In this document: piece after piece, positions 39,964 to 48,480 of the stretch
How the letters are laid out: every line of letters starts with the position of its first letter
How positions within the stretch are numbered: the stretch's first letter is position 1
IMG/VR virus record: IMGVR_UViG_3300003322_000423
Span: 34,590-98,589 of that record
Direction: 5' to 3' (one strand)
DNA: 64,000 nucleotides
From: a virus
Made by a program: the position numbers and the translations under genes
The notes under the pieces: generated by a model
The model's input: the letters and a program-made list of their open reading frames with translations, nothing else
Databases searched by the model: none
What the model was told of the DNA's origin: nothing

Positions 39964-41095
39964 TACTTAGATACTCCCGTAGTTCTTCGACAGAGGTAAT
40001 CTGTGCTGGTTCGACACCCCGTACCTCTTCTACGGTGCCGTACGTTCCTGTTGTGTATCTCTTTTCTAGCAGATATTCTACATCTCCGCCAGAGTGTTTA
40101 GTATGACATAGGTCACTAAACCAGCAATCACTACAGCCTTTGTAAGGAATGGTCCTGTAAACGCGCGGATTGTCCAGCATCTCTACCACAACGTTCTGGA
40201 AACCCTCTTTCCAGGACTCTAGCTGTTCTCGGGTGAAGAAGGCTTTTTCACGGTAGAAGAAACGCGTATCGCCCTGTTTATCGATGTCGCGCAAGTGCGA
40301 CAGGATTGCTTCAAAACGCGCGTCTTCAGGGTCTTCACCGTTGTTGGCGATAGCCTGGCAATATCGCTCCAGAGTTGTAGATTGGCGTTTATCCGTGGAC
40401 AGCAATCCATTCTTCAACACCTTCGGTTCTTGGATCGGCTTCTTGGCTATACCGTTGTACAGCACGCCGGTTACTGGCATCCCTGTAAGCCATTCTACGG
40501 CCACGGCGTATCCCTGTGACTGGAAGTGCCACTGCACGTCTTCCGGGCTGGGTTTGGACGTGTAAGTCTTGTTCTCGACTATCCAGAGATTTTCGTGTTC
40601 GTCAACAGCTATGTTGTCCAGGGTGCCACAGAAATACACTTTTTGCCCGGGTCTGGCGATGTTCCAGCCTATGTACTCAGTGATATCTATCTTGAACGGT
40701 ATTTCACAGCCTATGGACGTAAGTCCAGCATCCCCCAGAGGATTAGATAGGCCGTAGTGATCAAAATACTGGACAACAAGATCATGAGCAAGATCGAAAG
40801 CTTCTTCAATTTCCTTTGTCTCCTGAGGCCATGGCTTCATACCGTAGTGTTCAGTATAGAGTGCAACCTTTTCGTCGTAAACCTCTTTGCCGTACGCGTT
40901 AACGGCATAGACTGGGTTGTACCCATTAAAATTGGCCTCAAGAGCTTTATGAATTGCCGTGCCAACATCGAGATAGAGTTTAGGACTGGTCTTATGACGT
41001 ATGCTCTGACGATTTGCTGACTTGAAATCCCAGAGCTGGCGACACCTAAGAAATGACTCTATATCCGAGAACGAAATGTAAACGTCATCAGTCAC
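39953..41095 (-). CDS. Cas4/RecB-like PD-(D/E)XK exonuclease
   Basis: 380 residues. CRQLWDFK early, GTAIHKALE (motif I His), CGTLDNIAVDE then IVENKTY (D-ExK catalytic core), and a C-terminal CSDCWFSDLC completing a four-Cys Fe-S site. Likely processes ends for recombination with the Sak4-like ATPase. GTG start (GTGA). Confidence 0.88.
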   Translation of the reverse strand: MTDDVYISFSDIESFLRCRQLWDFKSANRQSIRHKTSPKLYLDVGTAIHKALEANFNGYNPVYAVNAYGKEVYDEKVALYTEHYGMKPWPQETKEIEEAFDLAHDLVVQYFDHYGLSNPLGDAGLTSIGCEIPFKIDITEYIGWNIARPGQKVYFCGTLDNIAVDEHENLWIVENKTYTSKPSPEDVQWHFQSQGYAVAVEWLTGMPVTGVLYNGIAKKPIQEPKVLKNGLLSTDKRQSTTLERYCQAIANNGEDPEDARFEAILSHLRDIDKQGDTRFFYREKAFFTREQLESWKEGFQNVVVEMLDNPRVYRTIPYKGCSDCWFSDLCHTKHSGGDVEYLLEKRYTTGTYGTVEEVRGVEPAQITSVEELREYLSNVG

Positions 41096-41235
41096 AGAGC
41101 ATCGTCTATCTTGTCCAAAAGAACCTTAGCATTGCCGAACTCTTTTTGACTCAGATCATCCTGTTCAAGATATAAACCAACTAGATCGCTTAACAGTTCC
41201 AGCTCCACTGGAGTAAACGTCGGTCCGTCGCACAC
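41092..41235 (-). CDS. Small acidic protein
   Basis: 47 residues (VELELLSDLVGLYLEQ...). GTG with GGGAGG 5 nt upstream and GTGA coupling to the Cas4-like gene support it, although it overlaps the deaminase tail by 71 nt. Confidence 0.55.
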   Translation of the reverse strand: MCDGPTFTPVELELLSDLVGLYLEQDDLSQKEFGNAKVLLDKIDDAL

Positions 41236-41626
41236 ATTCGCCTCCCGGCCATACGACCCTAGCTAGGGTGGTGTTTTTGATGAGTTTCATACAACCTTGG
41301 CACGGCTCGTCTGTTATGTAAAGGGTGCCACCCTCTAGGCGTTGTCTATCCGCGAACAACAGGGCATTGGCCTCTGCGTGGACACTATGGCATGCGCCTG
41401 GGCCGGTGTCATAACTGGAGCCCGGGGATACATCAGAGTTGGCCCTAGGGCACTCTCCGGCCAGACAAGACGGCCCCCCTGGGTAGCTGCCATTGTAGCC
41501 CGTAGATGCAATTCGGTGTTCCGTATCAAATATTACGGCCCCTACCTTACGCCGCGAACAATCCGCACGTAGAGATACCGCAGAGGCTATATGGAGTCCG
41601 TAATCATCCCACGATAGTCGCTTCAT
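41165..41626 (-). CDS. dCMP deaminase
   Basis: 153 residues. SVHAEANALLFA and DEPCQGCMKLI form the zinc site (HAE, PCxxC). RRKVGAVIFD and GYNGSYPG match dCMP deaminases. Supplies dUMP for ThyX. This is an intact copy, unlike the split deaminase at 26842. Confidence 0.92.
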   Translation of the reverse strand: MKRLSWDDYGLHIASAVSLRADCSRRKVGAVIFDTEHRIASTGYNGSYPGGPSCLAGECPRANSDVSPGSSYDTGPGACHSVHAEANALLFADRQRLEGGTLYITDEPCQGCMKLIKNTTLARVVWPGGECVRRTDVYSSGAGTVKRSSWFIS

Positions 41627-41706
41627 GTCTTACTGTTCCACCATCCGAGTAATAGGCCCCCTATGGTTCCCACAGGTACAGCTATATACCACTCCCACCA
41701 TGCCAT
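41623..41706 (-). CDS. 27-residue membrane micro-protein
   Basis: MAWWEWYIAVPVGTIGG... one TM segment. GAGG site and ATGA coupling to the deaminase. Confidence 0.6.
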   Translation of the reverse strand: MAWWEWYIAVPVGTIGGLLLGWWNSKT

Positions 41707-41855
41707 CCGTGCCTCATAAAACAAGAGTTAAGGTGCTTTTTACAGTAACCATCGTAGAAAAAGCCTCTATAGCATCTCAGGCTAAGTTTATGGCTTCTAT
41801 GTAAACAACGTAGATAATATCCGTTGAATAGTTTCCGGGACAGCTTGTGAATCAT
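41682..41855 (-). CDS. Basic Cys-rich small protein
   Basis: 57 residues with four Cys and several His (LRCLHRSHK, YCKKHLNSC), possibly zinc-binding. GGGG site before ATG; overlaps the next gene by 25 nt. Confidence 0.5.
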   Translation of the reverse strand: MIHKLSRKLFNGYYLRCLHRSHKLSLRCYRGFFYDGYCKKHLNSCFMRHGWHGGSGI

Positions 41856-41857
41856 GA

Positions 41858-41950
41858 CTACCCCTTACCATGCCTGATCCAGCATCCGCCAGGACTCCCT
41901 GAAGGGCTTTTCTCTCCACATACAGGACAGCGACTTTCAGTTTCACTCAT
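41858..41950 (-). CDS. 30-residue zinc-knuckle micro-protein
   Basis: CPVCGEKSPSGSPGGCWIRHG with ATGA coupling to the HNH gene. One half-knuckle plus Cys/His. Confidence 0.55.
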   Translation of the reverse strand: MSETESRCPVCGEKSPSGSPGGCWIRHGKG

Positions 41951-42288
41951 TCTTCACCCTCTATTGCAGCTTCCATATCTGAGATGGGCCACTTCCAATT
42001 GTGGATTTCAGGTTCACATACATAACCTTCGTACCACATGCATGGACAGTCACTTGCCTTGGCCTGGTTACAGACAAGGTGGACAAGAGCCAAATTCTCG
42101 GGGTCTCTTGTGCCCCCACGTGATTTGGGTACGACATGATCTAGATTTAGTAAATCAGAGTACAGGATGCGCCGACGGATTTGTTTGCTACATATAGCAC
42201 ACCGATATCTTTGACGTATCCATAGGCGCATCCTGAATGACAGGGTCTTTCTCCGGGGACGCTGAGAACCGCCTTTTTTCTTTCCCAT
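41947..42288 (-). CDS. HNH endonuclease
   Basis: 113 residues. CAICSKQIRRRI, NLDHVVPKSRGG and NLALVHLVCNQAK are the classic HNH motif. May be homing or packaging-related; no terminase nearby, so homing or free-standing nuclease is favoured. Confidence 0.9.
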   Translation of the reverse strand: MGKKKGGSQRPRRKTLSFRMRLWIRQRYRCAICSKQIRRRILYSDLLNLDHVVPKSRGGTRDPENLALVHLVCNQAKASDCPCMWYEGYVCEPEIHNWKWPISDMEAAIEGEE

Positions 42289-42300
42289 CGTCCGTCCCGT

Positions 42301-42504
42301 CTATTTCTTGGATTCTTCTGTGTGCCAAAAAGAGTGTGACCAGTAGTCAGCTACATCACTGTCTGTCCGTATATAAAGCTTACCTGGTTCGTCGGCTTTT
42401 GACACCACTCCAGCAGAGATAGGTATTGTGATATCCGTCCCACAGCGGGGGCACGCGATGATAAGTGCCCCCACAGTGTGCATCTCACCGTCTACGTCTG
42501 ACAC
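42301..42504 (-). CDS. Small zinc-ribbon-like protein
   Basis: 67 residues; IIACPRCGTDITIP. GTG with GGGAGG upstream, one-base overlap with the helicase stop. Confidence 0.6.
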   Translation of the reverse strand: MSDVDGEMHTVGALIIACPRCGTDITIPISAGVVSKADEPGKLYIRTDSDVADYWSHSFWHTEESKK

Positions 42505-43919
42505 TAGTCCTCCCGGAGCCAGGATATAAGCGCTCTCTTCAACCCGTCAGTTCTCTGGTTGAGATGTTTTTGAATCGCCATGTCTGGTGTCCCCTTCGCA
42601 AAAACATTGTGGACATTTACCAGTCGTGTTTGCCCGCGCCTCTTCAGGCGCGCTATGCACTGTTCCTGATCTGCCGGTAGTGGACTGTGCTCTAAGAAGA
42701 CAACATCCGAGGCATGAATAAGTGAAATCCCTTCCTTCAATGAGGATATGGTGGCCACTAAGACGCCGTTCGCAGTGCTCTTCCATTGGTCCACTAACTC
42801 TGATCTTTTGTGGGTCGGGACGTCCCCCGTGACGAGCGTGACCGGACGGTCATTTCTAGAAAGGGCCTCTGCCACCGCTCTGGCAGAGTCTTTGTACCAG
42901 ACATACACCACGATCGGCCCGAACCGATCGTCAAGGAAATCACGGACAAAATCAATTTTCGGTTTTTCCTTAGTGGGAGGGTTAGTCGCCAACTGCCGTA
43001 ACCGCGAGTAGAGCGCCCCACCTCCATTGACAAACTCCGAATGCTCAAGATCCGGGTGCTCGATGATGTATTCTTTACGCGCTTGTACAAAGGTTTTCCT
43101 CACAGAAGCTGGTAGGTCGACAAAATAATCACGGTCGCGTTGGTCAAGAGTAGCAAGACTAGGGACATCTTGAAGGGTCCGGCGTAACGAGAATTGACCC
43201 AATATTTGTTGAAAATCGTCTTCAAGTCCACGTCGTAACTGCCCTACTTCCGTACTCCAAGGGGTCTTGACGACGTAGCAGTATTCCTCTACAAATCGCC
43301 AATAGCTCTTGTATGCTTTTTTGTCCCACAATTGCAGCATAGGGAAAAGATCACCCGGCGTATTAACAATAGGTGTACCCGTGAGATACCAAATAGGTGT
43401 CTGAAGGTTAGTCGCCCGTGCTTTCCGCAGTTCCATTACATGCTTAGTGCTCTGACTGCTACGTCCGCGTAAACGATGTGCCTCGTCGAATATGCAGACG
43501 GCCCAGGGTCGCTCCGAGAGTATCCCGTATTGACGCTGACCCGCTAACGGGTGGGGTTGTCCTTTGAGCGTTTTCGGCCACGTCGCTGACCAGTTGTTGT
43601 AACTAGTGATGACAAAGTCTGTCCACGGATTATCAAGGGCTTCGAACCGGGCTTCGAAGCCTTGTCCGTCGGCTGTGACAACCCTAGCGCTTGGCGCAAA
43701 TCGAGAAATCTCATAACACCAGTTCTTCACAAGATACGCAGGGCATGTTACCAGTGCAGGTCTTTTCGTCTCCTGAACTTTCTGATACGCCGCCACAATA
43801 GTAGGAGGAGTTTTACCAACCTAAACGCCGGGCACATCAAAGAGCCCGGCAACCCCCTTAGAGTTCAATAAAAAGTCCTTGGAAGTTTCTTGATAGTCAG
43901 ACAAGGTGTATTGAGTCAC
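42504..43919 (-). CDS. SNF2-type helicase, frame interrupted by TAG inside Walker A
   Basis: The first 32 codons (GTG 43919) read MTQYTLSDYQET... to LFDVPGV, then TAG at 43823-43821, then VGKTPPTIVAAY... to 42504. The rest has CIFDEAHRL (DEAH), WYLTGTPI (motif III), VATISSLKEGISL and EQCIARLKRRGQ (motifs V, VI). Flanking GTT codons surround the TAG; skipping six bases gives DVPGVGKT, a perfect P-loop. A 7-bp GC hairpin (43850-43827) ends right before the first GTT. The start overlaps the end of an HNH gene. Either programmed bypassing or a disabled gene. Confidence 0.85.
43827..43850 (-). other. Hairpin abutting the GTT-TAG-GTT site
   Basis: GCCGGGC (43850-43844) and GCCCGGC (43833-43827) around a 10-nt loop, with zero bases between the stem and the first GTT. 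No T tract follows, so it is not a good terminator. Confidence 0.7.
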
Positions 43920-44346
43920 CGATATCCCATTCTGATCTCGATCTAGGCTTACGTCTACTACATTTACAACATGAACGGCCCCATCCTGTACGGGTAGGAA
44001 ATTCGTACGTGTTGTCAGAAGTGTATTCGTGATTAGCCGGACAATGCGTTTTTATTGCATTTAAAGCCGCTGGCCCGGAACTTCTCATTACATTTTCACG
44101 TTGAGTTTTGGGCCTCAAATGATCTGGATTTACACATGAGGGGTTGTTACACTTGTGTTCTACTATGTAACCCTCAGGTACGGGACCTTTGTGGAGAATA
44201 TATGAGTAAATATGTGCCCGCCAGTAACCTTCACGTTTGGCACCTTTACTTAAACCTCCGTACCCGTTTTTATCCTTCCATGCTGTCCATAACCAACATG
44301 TCTCAGTCTTTTCAACTTTGGCCCAGAATCTGTCTTCCAGGGTCAT
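43897..44346 (-). CDS. HNH homing endonuclease beside the helicase
   Basis: 149 residues. CWLWTAWKDKNGYGG, EGYIVEHKCNNPSC and VNPDHLRPKT are the HNH_3-type motif; a C-terminal CCKC zinc site follows. Its 3' end overlaps the helicase start. Confidence 0.9.
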   Translation of the reverse strand: MTLEDRFWAKVEKTETCWLWTAWKDKNGYGGLSKGAKREGYWRAHIYSYILHKGPVPEGYIVEHKCNNPSCVNPDHLRPKTQRENVMRSSGPAALNAIKTHCPANHEYTSDNTYEFPTRTGWGRSCCKCSRRKPRSRSEWDIGDSIHLV

Positions 44347-44519
44347 ATGTGCTTCCAGCTTCTACGGGAGACTATGGCGCTGATGGTGCCGACACAGACG
44401 TCGTACCTGTTGGACAGCTCTAGCTGTGTCACACCTTCTTTCACGGCCTGACGTATGTCTAGTACGTCTTCCGGCCGTAGCCGGGACAGGTGGTGATTTT
44501 CCCCTCGCTTGGCAGCCAT
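44343..44519 (-). CDS. Small HTH DNA-binding protein
   Basis: 58 residues. VTQLELSNRYDVCVGTISAI is a helix-turn-helix like those fused to HNH proteins; here it is a separate gene coupled to the HNH gene by ATGA. Possibly a detached DNA-binding partner of that nuclease. Confidence 0.75.
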   Translation of the reverse strand: MAAKRGENHHLSRLRPEDVLDIRQAVKEGVTQLELSNRYDVCVGTISAIVSRRSWKHI

Positions 44520-44731
44520 CACAGCCCCACGTCCGGCCATACCTCGAAGATGTACCCTCGGGAGCCCATCTGCGGCTGTAGTTGCTTATGGAGTTCGGAC
44601 AGAAATATCTCATAGAGATAGATGTCAGTGCGGCCCGACTCCACCCAATTGGTGTAAGCAGCGAGGGACTGGGCATCCAGCTCAAGGTGGTACATGGGGT
44701 CAGGTACACCGAACTGTACATTAACTTTCAT
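44519..44731 (-). CDS. Unknown protein
   Basis: 70 residues, no family recognised (LDAQSLAAYTNWVESG). ATG 44731 after GTGAGG. Confidence 0.6.
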   Translation of the reverse strand: MKVNVQFGVPDPMYHLELDAQSLAAYTNWVESGRTDIYLYEIFLSELHKQLQPQMGSRGYIFEVWPDVGL

Positions 44732-44760
44732 AGCAAGCCTCACAGCAAACTTCTAGATCG

Positions 44761-44943
44761 TCATTCCATAGGTCCATCGTCACATTCCTCACAGAAGGCA
44801 AAGGCTTTTGGCATGTCGTCCCACTCTACATCTATCACGCAGTAGTTGAGACATGTTCGGTGGAAAAACTTGTAGCAACCATCACAAGCTACGTCATCTA
44901 ATGCGTCCTGAAAAGGTAAGCCGCAGTCTGTGCATGTGTTCAA
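44761..44943 (-). CDS. PHD/RING-like zinc finger protein
   Basis: 60 residues. CTDC ... VACDGC ... FFHRTC ... CEEC gives the C4-H-C3 ligand order and near spacing of a PHD finger, a domain rare outside eukaryotes. Almost the whole protein is the finger. Coupled to the sigma-like gene (overlap of 4 nt). Confidence 0.65.
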   Translation of the reverse strand: MNTCTDCGLPFQDALDDVACDGCYKFFHRTCLNYCVIDVEWDDMPKAFAFCEECDDGPME

Positions 44944-45986
44944 GGCTGTTCATCCCATTTCCACAGGGCTGATTCCGGGGGAATATCAGCCTCCGTCTTG
45001 TTAGGGTATGCCGACATATAATTGCAGATCTTGCAGTACCGACGATTGGATTTATAGCCCCGGATTTCATGGTCCCGCTTGCAGTGAGTCTTTACCTCTC
45101 GGGGCTTGCGGGGCTTTCTACGAGCGGCCTGACGCTTACGTGTGGCTTCCTGGCAGATCATGCAACGCTTACTGGAAGTCCCGTTGACATTGGTGAATAC
45201 TTTTGTGTTTTCAGGGGTCCGCTTGTGACCGTTTACACACTGTTCCTGGTATTCCTCAGGAAAGAGATGTACTTTAACCGCGTGATGTGCGGCCCGGATC
45301 TTTCGCATACCTGAGGATGAACCACCTGCCAGACCGAGCATAGCCGCTATTTCCTTGGCGTTGAGACCTAGGACGTAGTGCCAATACAGTACCTGTCGCT
45401 CCTCAGAAGGCAGATCTTCCAGAAGCCCTTTGAAGGACATGTCAGCTATCAAGTCTGACTCGAACGACGTGGTCACAGACCCGTAGATGTCGTTTTCGTT
45501 CTCCAAAGTGATAGGTCCTATCGTGTAGGCATTGTGGTCAATTCGATCACGGCCGTTGTATATGGCATGATTGACACCCTTACCCTCTCGCATCTTTTTC
45601 CGTTGAATGGAGACAACGGAAGATGAGATTCCAGTGGACTGCACGATATACTTATTGGTCGGTTCCTCCCCATGGACCGATTCGTATTCAGCTATGCACT
45701 GCTTGATCTTTTCTCGGGTCTTGTCCCCTTGAGCATCTCTACGGCCGTCCCGGGACATAGGAGGCGCTCCTGTAGAGCGTCGGCGTCCCTGCCCGGACTC
45801 GGAGATGAATGCCACGGCCCACAGTTTTGCCCTGTGCGCTACATGCCGAAAGTCGTCGTTTCCGTCCTCAATATCACGCCATGCCCGGATCATGCCCTCT
45901 TGGAAGGCATCGTCATATTCACTGTGACCCCTGTAACTAGCGAGAGATGTGATCAGATACCGTCGAATCTTTTCGATGTCCACCAT
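44940..45986 (-). CDS. RNA polymerase sigma-factor-like protein with C-terminal zinc sites
   Basis: 348 residues. EYDDAFQEGMIRAWRDIE is sigma region 2; EEPTNKYIVQSTGISSSVVS resembles region 3; LEDLPSEERQVLYWHYVLG then AKEIAAMLGLAGGSS is region 4 with its HTH. Two C-terminal zinc-knuckle units (CVNGHKR...CMIC and HCKRDHEIRG...CKIC) are extra. Probably redirects host polymerase to phage promoters. Confidence 0.85.
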   Translation of the reverse strand: MVDIEKIRRYLITSLASYRGHSEYDDAFQEGMIRAWRDIEDGNDDFRHVAHRAKLWAVAFISESGQGRRRSTGAPPMSRDGRRDAQGDKTREKIKQCIAEYESVHGEEPTNKYIVQSTGISSSVVSIQRKKMREGKGVNHAIYNGRDRIDHNAYTIGPITLENENDIYGSVTTSFESDLIADMSFKGLLEDLPSEERQVLYWHYVLGLNAKEIAAMLGLAGGSSSGMRKIRAAHHAVKVHLFPEEYQEQCVNGHKRTPENTKVFTNVNGTSSKRCMICQEATRKRQAARRKPRKPREVKTHCKRDHEIRGYKSNRRYCKICNYMSAYPNKTEADIPPESALWKWDEQP

Positions 45987-46261
45987 TACAGTTCACCTAT
46001 CCTTTCAAGCATCTCAGTTGTGGTTTTATGGGATACAAGACCCTGTTGGCGCATTCTGATAATTGCTGACATGTAAACGTGTCTGCGCTGTTCTGGTTCC
46101 AGTTCGGGGCCGAACTTGGAAATAACCTCCCCTGTGGCAAGCTTCTTACGTCTGGCCTTGACACATAGGGTACATCTGGGAGCGTGTCCGTCCTTGGACT
46201 CCCTACGCTTGCCGAACTCTGTGAAATCTTTGGTTTCACGACACGTATTGCAAGTCTTCAA
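45986..46261 (-). CDS. Zinc-knuckle protein
   Basis: 91 residues. CNTCRETKDFTEFGKRRESK then CTLC is the same knuckle type that precedes HNH domains, here alone. TTG start after GGGAG; coupled to the sigma gene (TAATG). Confidence 0.7.
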   Translation of the reverse strand: MKTCNTCRETKDFTEFGKRRESKDGHAPRCTLCVKARRKKLATGEVISKFGPELEPEQRRHVYMSAIIRMRQQGLVSHKTTTEMLERIGEL

Positions 46262-46281
46262 CAGGGTCTCCCTAAACGATT

Positions 46282-46313
46282 AGTGCCTCCGACTACCGTA
46301 GCAGGGAGGCACT
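46282..46313 (-). terminator. Hairpin upstream of the sigma operon
   Basis: AGTGCCTCC/GGAGGCACT stem after the 46333 gene. Confidence 0.65.
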
Positions 46314-46332
46314 GATCTGTCTAGTTAAAGGG

Positions 46333-46557
46333 TCAGTCATCCTGGTGCAAGGCTAGGTTGCCCCAGACCTTGAGGATATTTGCGAGACTGTAAAGGCTAG
46401 CCATGATGCCCATACCCGCTGCCATGCCGTTGAGGTATGTGGAATCCACCCGCCACACCGTGACAACAACCACTGTATAAGCAATCCAAAAACCGAGTGC
46501 AGCGGCTGTGGAGCGGAGCGACGCTGTTCCTAGGCTTCCATGATCTGTCCAGTTCAT
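46333..46557 (-). CDS. Membrane protein, two TM segments
   Basis: 74 residues; ALGFWIAYTVVVVTVW and MAAGMGIMASLYSLANIL are hydrophobic. Unknown role. Confidence 0.7.
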   Translation of the reverse strand: MNWTDHGSLGTASLRSTAAALGFWIAYTVVVVTVWRVDSTYLNGMAAGMGIMASLYSLANILKVWGNLALHQDD

Positions 46558-46928
46558 TTACATCCCTCACAGAGACTTGGGAAACGACCCTTTGTCGCAC
46601 CCTCTTTGCGGTAGGTGGGTGCCCCACAAGTGCGGCACGTCCCTGTCTTGCCCGGTTGCTCCGGCAAGTCACTTACTACTGTTTCTACGGGCTTCCCGCC
46701 TATCTTGGGAAGCTTTGTCACGGACTCTGGCAACATGAGATTTGCTTGTCCACCACGGCAGTCCACATTAATCGGCAGCTCGTTGCAGAAGCATTCGTCA
46801 CAGATGCAGCCGTTGCCTTCTTGGATCATACGGGACTGATCGTAACAAAGTCCACAGAAACAGAAGCATGAGAGGAAGATCACCCCCGTACGGTGATCTC
46901 TGTATTGTTCGTGGTCGCAGTATGACAT
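46554..46928 (-). CDS. Cysteine-rich zinc protein
   Basis: 124 residues with CFCFCGLC, CICDECFC and a C-terminal CRTCGAP...CEGC zinc ribbon. Unknown function. ATGA-coupled to the membrane protein. Confidence 0.65.
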   Translation of the reverse strand: MSYCDHEQYRDHRTGVIFLSCFCFCGLCYDQSRMIQEGNGCICDECFCNELPINVDCRGGQANLMLPESVTKLPKIGGKPVETVVSDLPEQPGKTGTCRTCGAPTYRKEGATKGRFPSLCEGCK

Positions 46929-46929
46929 G

Positions 46930-47157
46930 TCAGAACGTCCAAGGGGGAGGCTCATCAGTGGGTCTTATCCATCGGGCATTGTAGGTGAAAACGTAATACC
47001 GGTAGTCATTGCTGCGGTACGAACCCTGCATGTCCATCACGTACCGGTAATCCGTACCGCCGCAAGACCAGCATACAGCTTTGTCTTTAGGGTTGAAATA
47101 GTCTCCCATGTCAACCCTGTCCCCTACCTCACAGCAAGGATAGAAAATGTGGTTCAA
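46930..47157 (-). CDS. Small zinc protein
   Basis: 75 residues: YPCCEVGDRV and AVCWSCGGTDYRY. TTG start overlapping the previous stop (TTGA). Confidence 0.65.
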   Translation of the reverse strand: MNHIFYPCCEVGDRVDMGDYFNPKDKAVCWSCGGTDYRYVMDMQGSYRSNDYRYYVFTYNARWIRPTDEPPPWTF

Positions 47158-47396
47158 TATGCTGCCACCGGCTTGTTGTCGGCGATATCCCGGATGTCCT
47201 CATAAAGAGTCCACCCTTCGGCAATCAGATCCGCTTCGTGTTTGTGGTAGCTGTGGCCATCCAACAGAAGGTCTTGAGCCCCCTTGACGACCCGTACAAG
47301 AGCCTGTGCGGACGGAACTGCATCGGACCTGTCAGCAGGCTTCAGGGGCGGAAATGCGGGGGTCTCTACGGGCGCGGTGGGGGTAACAGTGGTCAT
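47154..47396 (-). CDS. Unknown protein with Pro/Thr N-terminus
   Basis: 80 residues; helical C-terminal half (ALVRVVKGAQDLLLDG). ATGA start. Confidence 0.65.
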   Translation of the reverse strand: MTTVTPTAPVETPAFPPLKPADRSDAVPSAQALVRVVKGAQDLLLDGHSYHKHEADLIAEGWTLYEDIRDIADNKPVAAY

Positions 47397-47587
47397 GACG
47401 GTACATCTCCCTCGGGTTGCTTTGCTTTGTTGGTGTAGAGCAATTTGGACTGAATACGGCTGGTAGACCAATCGAACTCGCGGATAACAAGTTTCCAGTA
47501 ATCCATGTGCTGATCTTCTGGAAGGTCCATCCGCTCTAATTGTGGTCTGGGCAGTGGGTCATTCCAGAATCGTGGTTTTTCATTCAC
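47393..47587 (-). CDS. Unknown protein
   Basis: 64 residues, charged and Trp-containing; no family. GTG after AGGA. Confidence 0.65.
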   Translation of the reverse strand: MNEKPRFWNDPLPRPQLERMDLPEDQHMDYWKLVIREFDWSTSRIQSKLLYTNKAKQPEGDVPS

Positions 47588-47607
47588 GATCCTACTCTTT
47601 TCTAGGC

Positions 47608-47642
47608 AAAGAGCCTCCCGGTTGATTTCCCGAGAGGCTCTA
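47608..47642 (-). terminator. Intrinsic terminator
   Basis: AGAGCCTC/GAGGCTCT stem with inner CGG/CCG, after the 47647 gene. Confidence 0.75.
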
Positions 47643-47646
47643 TTCT

Positions 47647-47835
47647 TTAAACAAACTCCCGCTTGCAGATGGTTACCCAGTCATGAGAACCGTCAAAGCT
47701 GTTGTAGCAGGGGTAATTCTCTGAACCAAGCAAATGGTCATCACACCAGAAACAGAGATATTTGGGATTTTGGGTGATATCCCAATTCTCTTCCGCTAGC
47801 ACTTCACCATCAAGGGTGACAAATCGACGAACCAT
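47647..47835 (-). CDS. Unknown small protein, CxxC
   Basis: 62 residues; YLCFWCDDHLLG and later Cys residues. AAGGAG ribosome site. Confidence 0.65.
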   Translation of the reverse strand: MVRRFVTLDGEVLAEENWDITQNPKYLCFWCDDHLLGSENYPCYNSFDGSHDWVTICKREFV

Positions 47836-47879
47836 CTCGACACTCCTTAGCTTGGGTTTTCGCCCTCAGCGATAGAGTA

Positions 47880-47885
47880 ATTATA
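47880..47885 (-). promoter_or_regulatory. Consensus -10 box
   Basis: TATAAT on the minus strand about 45 nt before the 47835 start; no clear -35. Confidence 0.4.
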
Positions 47886-47896
47886 CCCTGCTTTGT

Positions 47897-48271
47897 TTAC
47901 TGCTCGCCTTCCTCTTCGTCATCATCTTCACTATTCACGAGAGTGTCAACCACTCCCATTACGAGAGCTTCAGATTGCAAGTCCATCATCGCTGTGGAAA
48001 GCATTCCGATAGCCTCCCATGAGGCCATTTCAGAGGATGTGAGCCATTTGAATGTTCTCTGGCCTTCCTCATCCACGTATTCGGCCAGAACGATGCCCTT
48101 GACCAGGACTCCCGGATTGAATTTCTTCCAGATGTACTCTATACCCTCCCAGAGAGAGGAGAGTTCGACCGGGCCCTCTTCTTCGGCAGGCTGATTCTTG
48201 ATGAGGGCGTCAAAAGCGTCCTCAGGCAGAGGTTCACCCTCAACGTCTTCGGGGTTTAATTCGTCGCTCAT
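47897..48271 (-). CDS. Acidic protein of unknown function
   Basis: 124 residues with a long acidic C-terminus and hydrophobic helix SSEMASWEAIGMLSTAMM. No family. Confidence 0.65.
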   Translation of the reverse strand: MSDELNPEDVEGEPLPEDAFDALIKNQPAEEEGPVELSSLWEGIEYIWKKFNPGVLVKGIVLAEYVDEEGQRTFKWLTSSEMASWEAIGMLSTAMMDLQSEALVMGVVDTLVNSEDDDEEEGEQ

Positions 48272-48273
48272 GA

Positions 48274-48480
48274 TCAGCCGTCCGTTTCTTTGAGGGGCCA
48301 GTGCCGGGTAAGCCTGTTAAATTCCCGTTCTTCTTCGAGTGTAAACACCTCTTCGAAGATATCAAAGAATTCGAATCTGATCTTACTCGGCTCACCCTGG
48401 CAGACACACCAGTTGTCACACAAGGAATGAGGACCGCCCTTCAAGAGGTCCGTACACCCCTGCCCACATATCCCCGGCAT
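48274..48480 (-). CDS. Cys-containing unknown protein
   Basis: 68 residues; CGQGC, CDNWCVC, then FFDIFEEVFTLEEEREF. Start uncertain (ATG 48480 or TTG 48423); overlaps the previous gene. Confidence 0.5.
   Translation of the reverse strand: MPGICGQGCTDLLKGGPHSLCDNWCVCQGEPSKIRFEFFDIFEEVFTLEEEREFNRLTRHWPLKETDG

Noticed and set aside
43827-43850. Rho-independent terminator
   Set aside because: No T tract follows on the coding strand and it lies inside a reading frame.
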